A DNA stretch of 5,011 bases from Actinomycetes bacterium (GTDB lineage: Bacteria > Actinomycetota > Acidimicrobiia > Acidimicrobiales > UBA8190), in the NCBI GenBank assembly GCA_021798135.1, contig JAJZYI010000260.1, positions 1-5,011 of the forward strand, written 5' to 3'. Below the pieces are notes generated by a model. The model did no database searches and was not told where the DNA came from. It saw only the letters and a list, made by a program, of their open reading frames with translations. Shown piece by piece: positions 4,933 to 5,011 of this stretch; within the stretch, counting starts at the first letter, position 1; every line of letters starts with the position of its first letter. A program made the position numbers and the translations under genes.

Positions 4933-5011
4933 GCACCGCCGGCCGGCGCACGGCCGGCACGACCAGCACCGCCGGCCGGCGCACGGCCGGCACGACCAGC
5001 ACCGCCGGCCG
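4929..5011 (+). CDS. possible start of a downstream gene with an 11-residue repeat, cut by window edge
   Basis: The ATG at 4929 overlaps the SDR stop as ATGA and opens a frame that stays open to the window end. The peptide is Met followed by STAGRRTAGTT twice and the start of a third copy. A GGCGGGG stretch (4913-4919) lies 9 nt upstream as a weak ribosome binding site, and coupling to the SDR could supply initiation. The repeat period of 33 nt keeps the frame. The repeat has no stop in any frame, so openness alone is weak evidence. The alternative is a non-coding palindromic repeat after the SDR. The product cannot be identified, and a Ser/Thr/Arg/Gly repeat of this kind would be disordered. 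Confidence 0.4.
   Translation, partial: MSTAGRRTAGTTSTAGRRTAGTTSTAG
4932..5011. repeat. 33-nt tandem repeat with perfect 8-bp hairpins
   Basis: Units at 4932-4964 and 4965-4997 are identical, and a third begins at 4998 and runs off the window. Each unit contains GCCGGCCG and CGGCCGGC, which pair perfectly around the 5-nt loop GCGCA (arms 4938-4945/4951-4958 and 4971-4978/4984-4991). A 12-bp palindrome CGCCGGCCGGCG (4937-4948) overlaps the left arm. The repeat begins on the last base of the SDR stop codon. It can be read as coding (11 codons per unit) or as a structured, possibly terminator-like, intergenic repeat. No T-run follows within the window. Confidence 0.9.

Overview
The window is very GC-rich throughout, with codon third positions almost all G or C, GTG used as a start codon beside ATG, and strong GGAGG-type ribosome binding sites. 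This suggests a high-GC actinobacterium. An Acidimicrobiia-like or similar soil or aquatic lineage would fit, but the sequence alone does not fix the taxon. All recognisable genes lie on the + strand.

Layout: positions 1-322 hold no convincing gene but contain a 32-nt tandem repeat array just upstream of the first gene. Then come a ketopantoate-reductase-family protein (323-1297), an FAD-dependent phytoene-dehydrogenase-like oxidoreductase (1379-2770) and a SnoaL/NTF2-like small protein (2895-3278). A 344-bp intergenic region (3279-3622) follows. It carries the only AT-rich patch of the window, which includes a textbook-like -35/-10 pair, an imperfect inverted repeat at the expected transcription start, a foldable leader, and a five-codon mini-ORF. 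Next are a VOC (glyoxalase/epimerase fold) metalloprotein (3623-4132) and a short-chain dehydrogenase (4132-4932), joined by a 1-nt TGATG overlap. The SDR stop overlaps an ATG (ATGA) that opens a further reading frame made of a 33-nt (11-codon) tandem repeat and cut by the window edge.

The set of two NAD(P)-type oxidoreductases, one flavoprotein, one VOC protein and one SnoaL-like protein looks like an accessory catabolic or small-molecule-modifying cluster (inference). No substrate can be read from the sequence. There are probably two transcription units: the first three genes (with a possible extra promoter/operator at the end of the first gene), and the VOC-SDR-downstream unit driven by the promoter at 3449-3477. 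No RNA genes, CRISPR arrays, transposases or phage genes were seen. I do not see a clearly new multi-gene system. The points most worth a second look are the promoter-leader-mini-ORF arrangement, the in-frame repeat at the right edge, the related palindrome-rich repeats at both ends, and the missing substrate-binding asparagines in the ketopantoate-reductase homologue.
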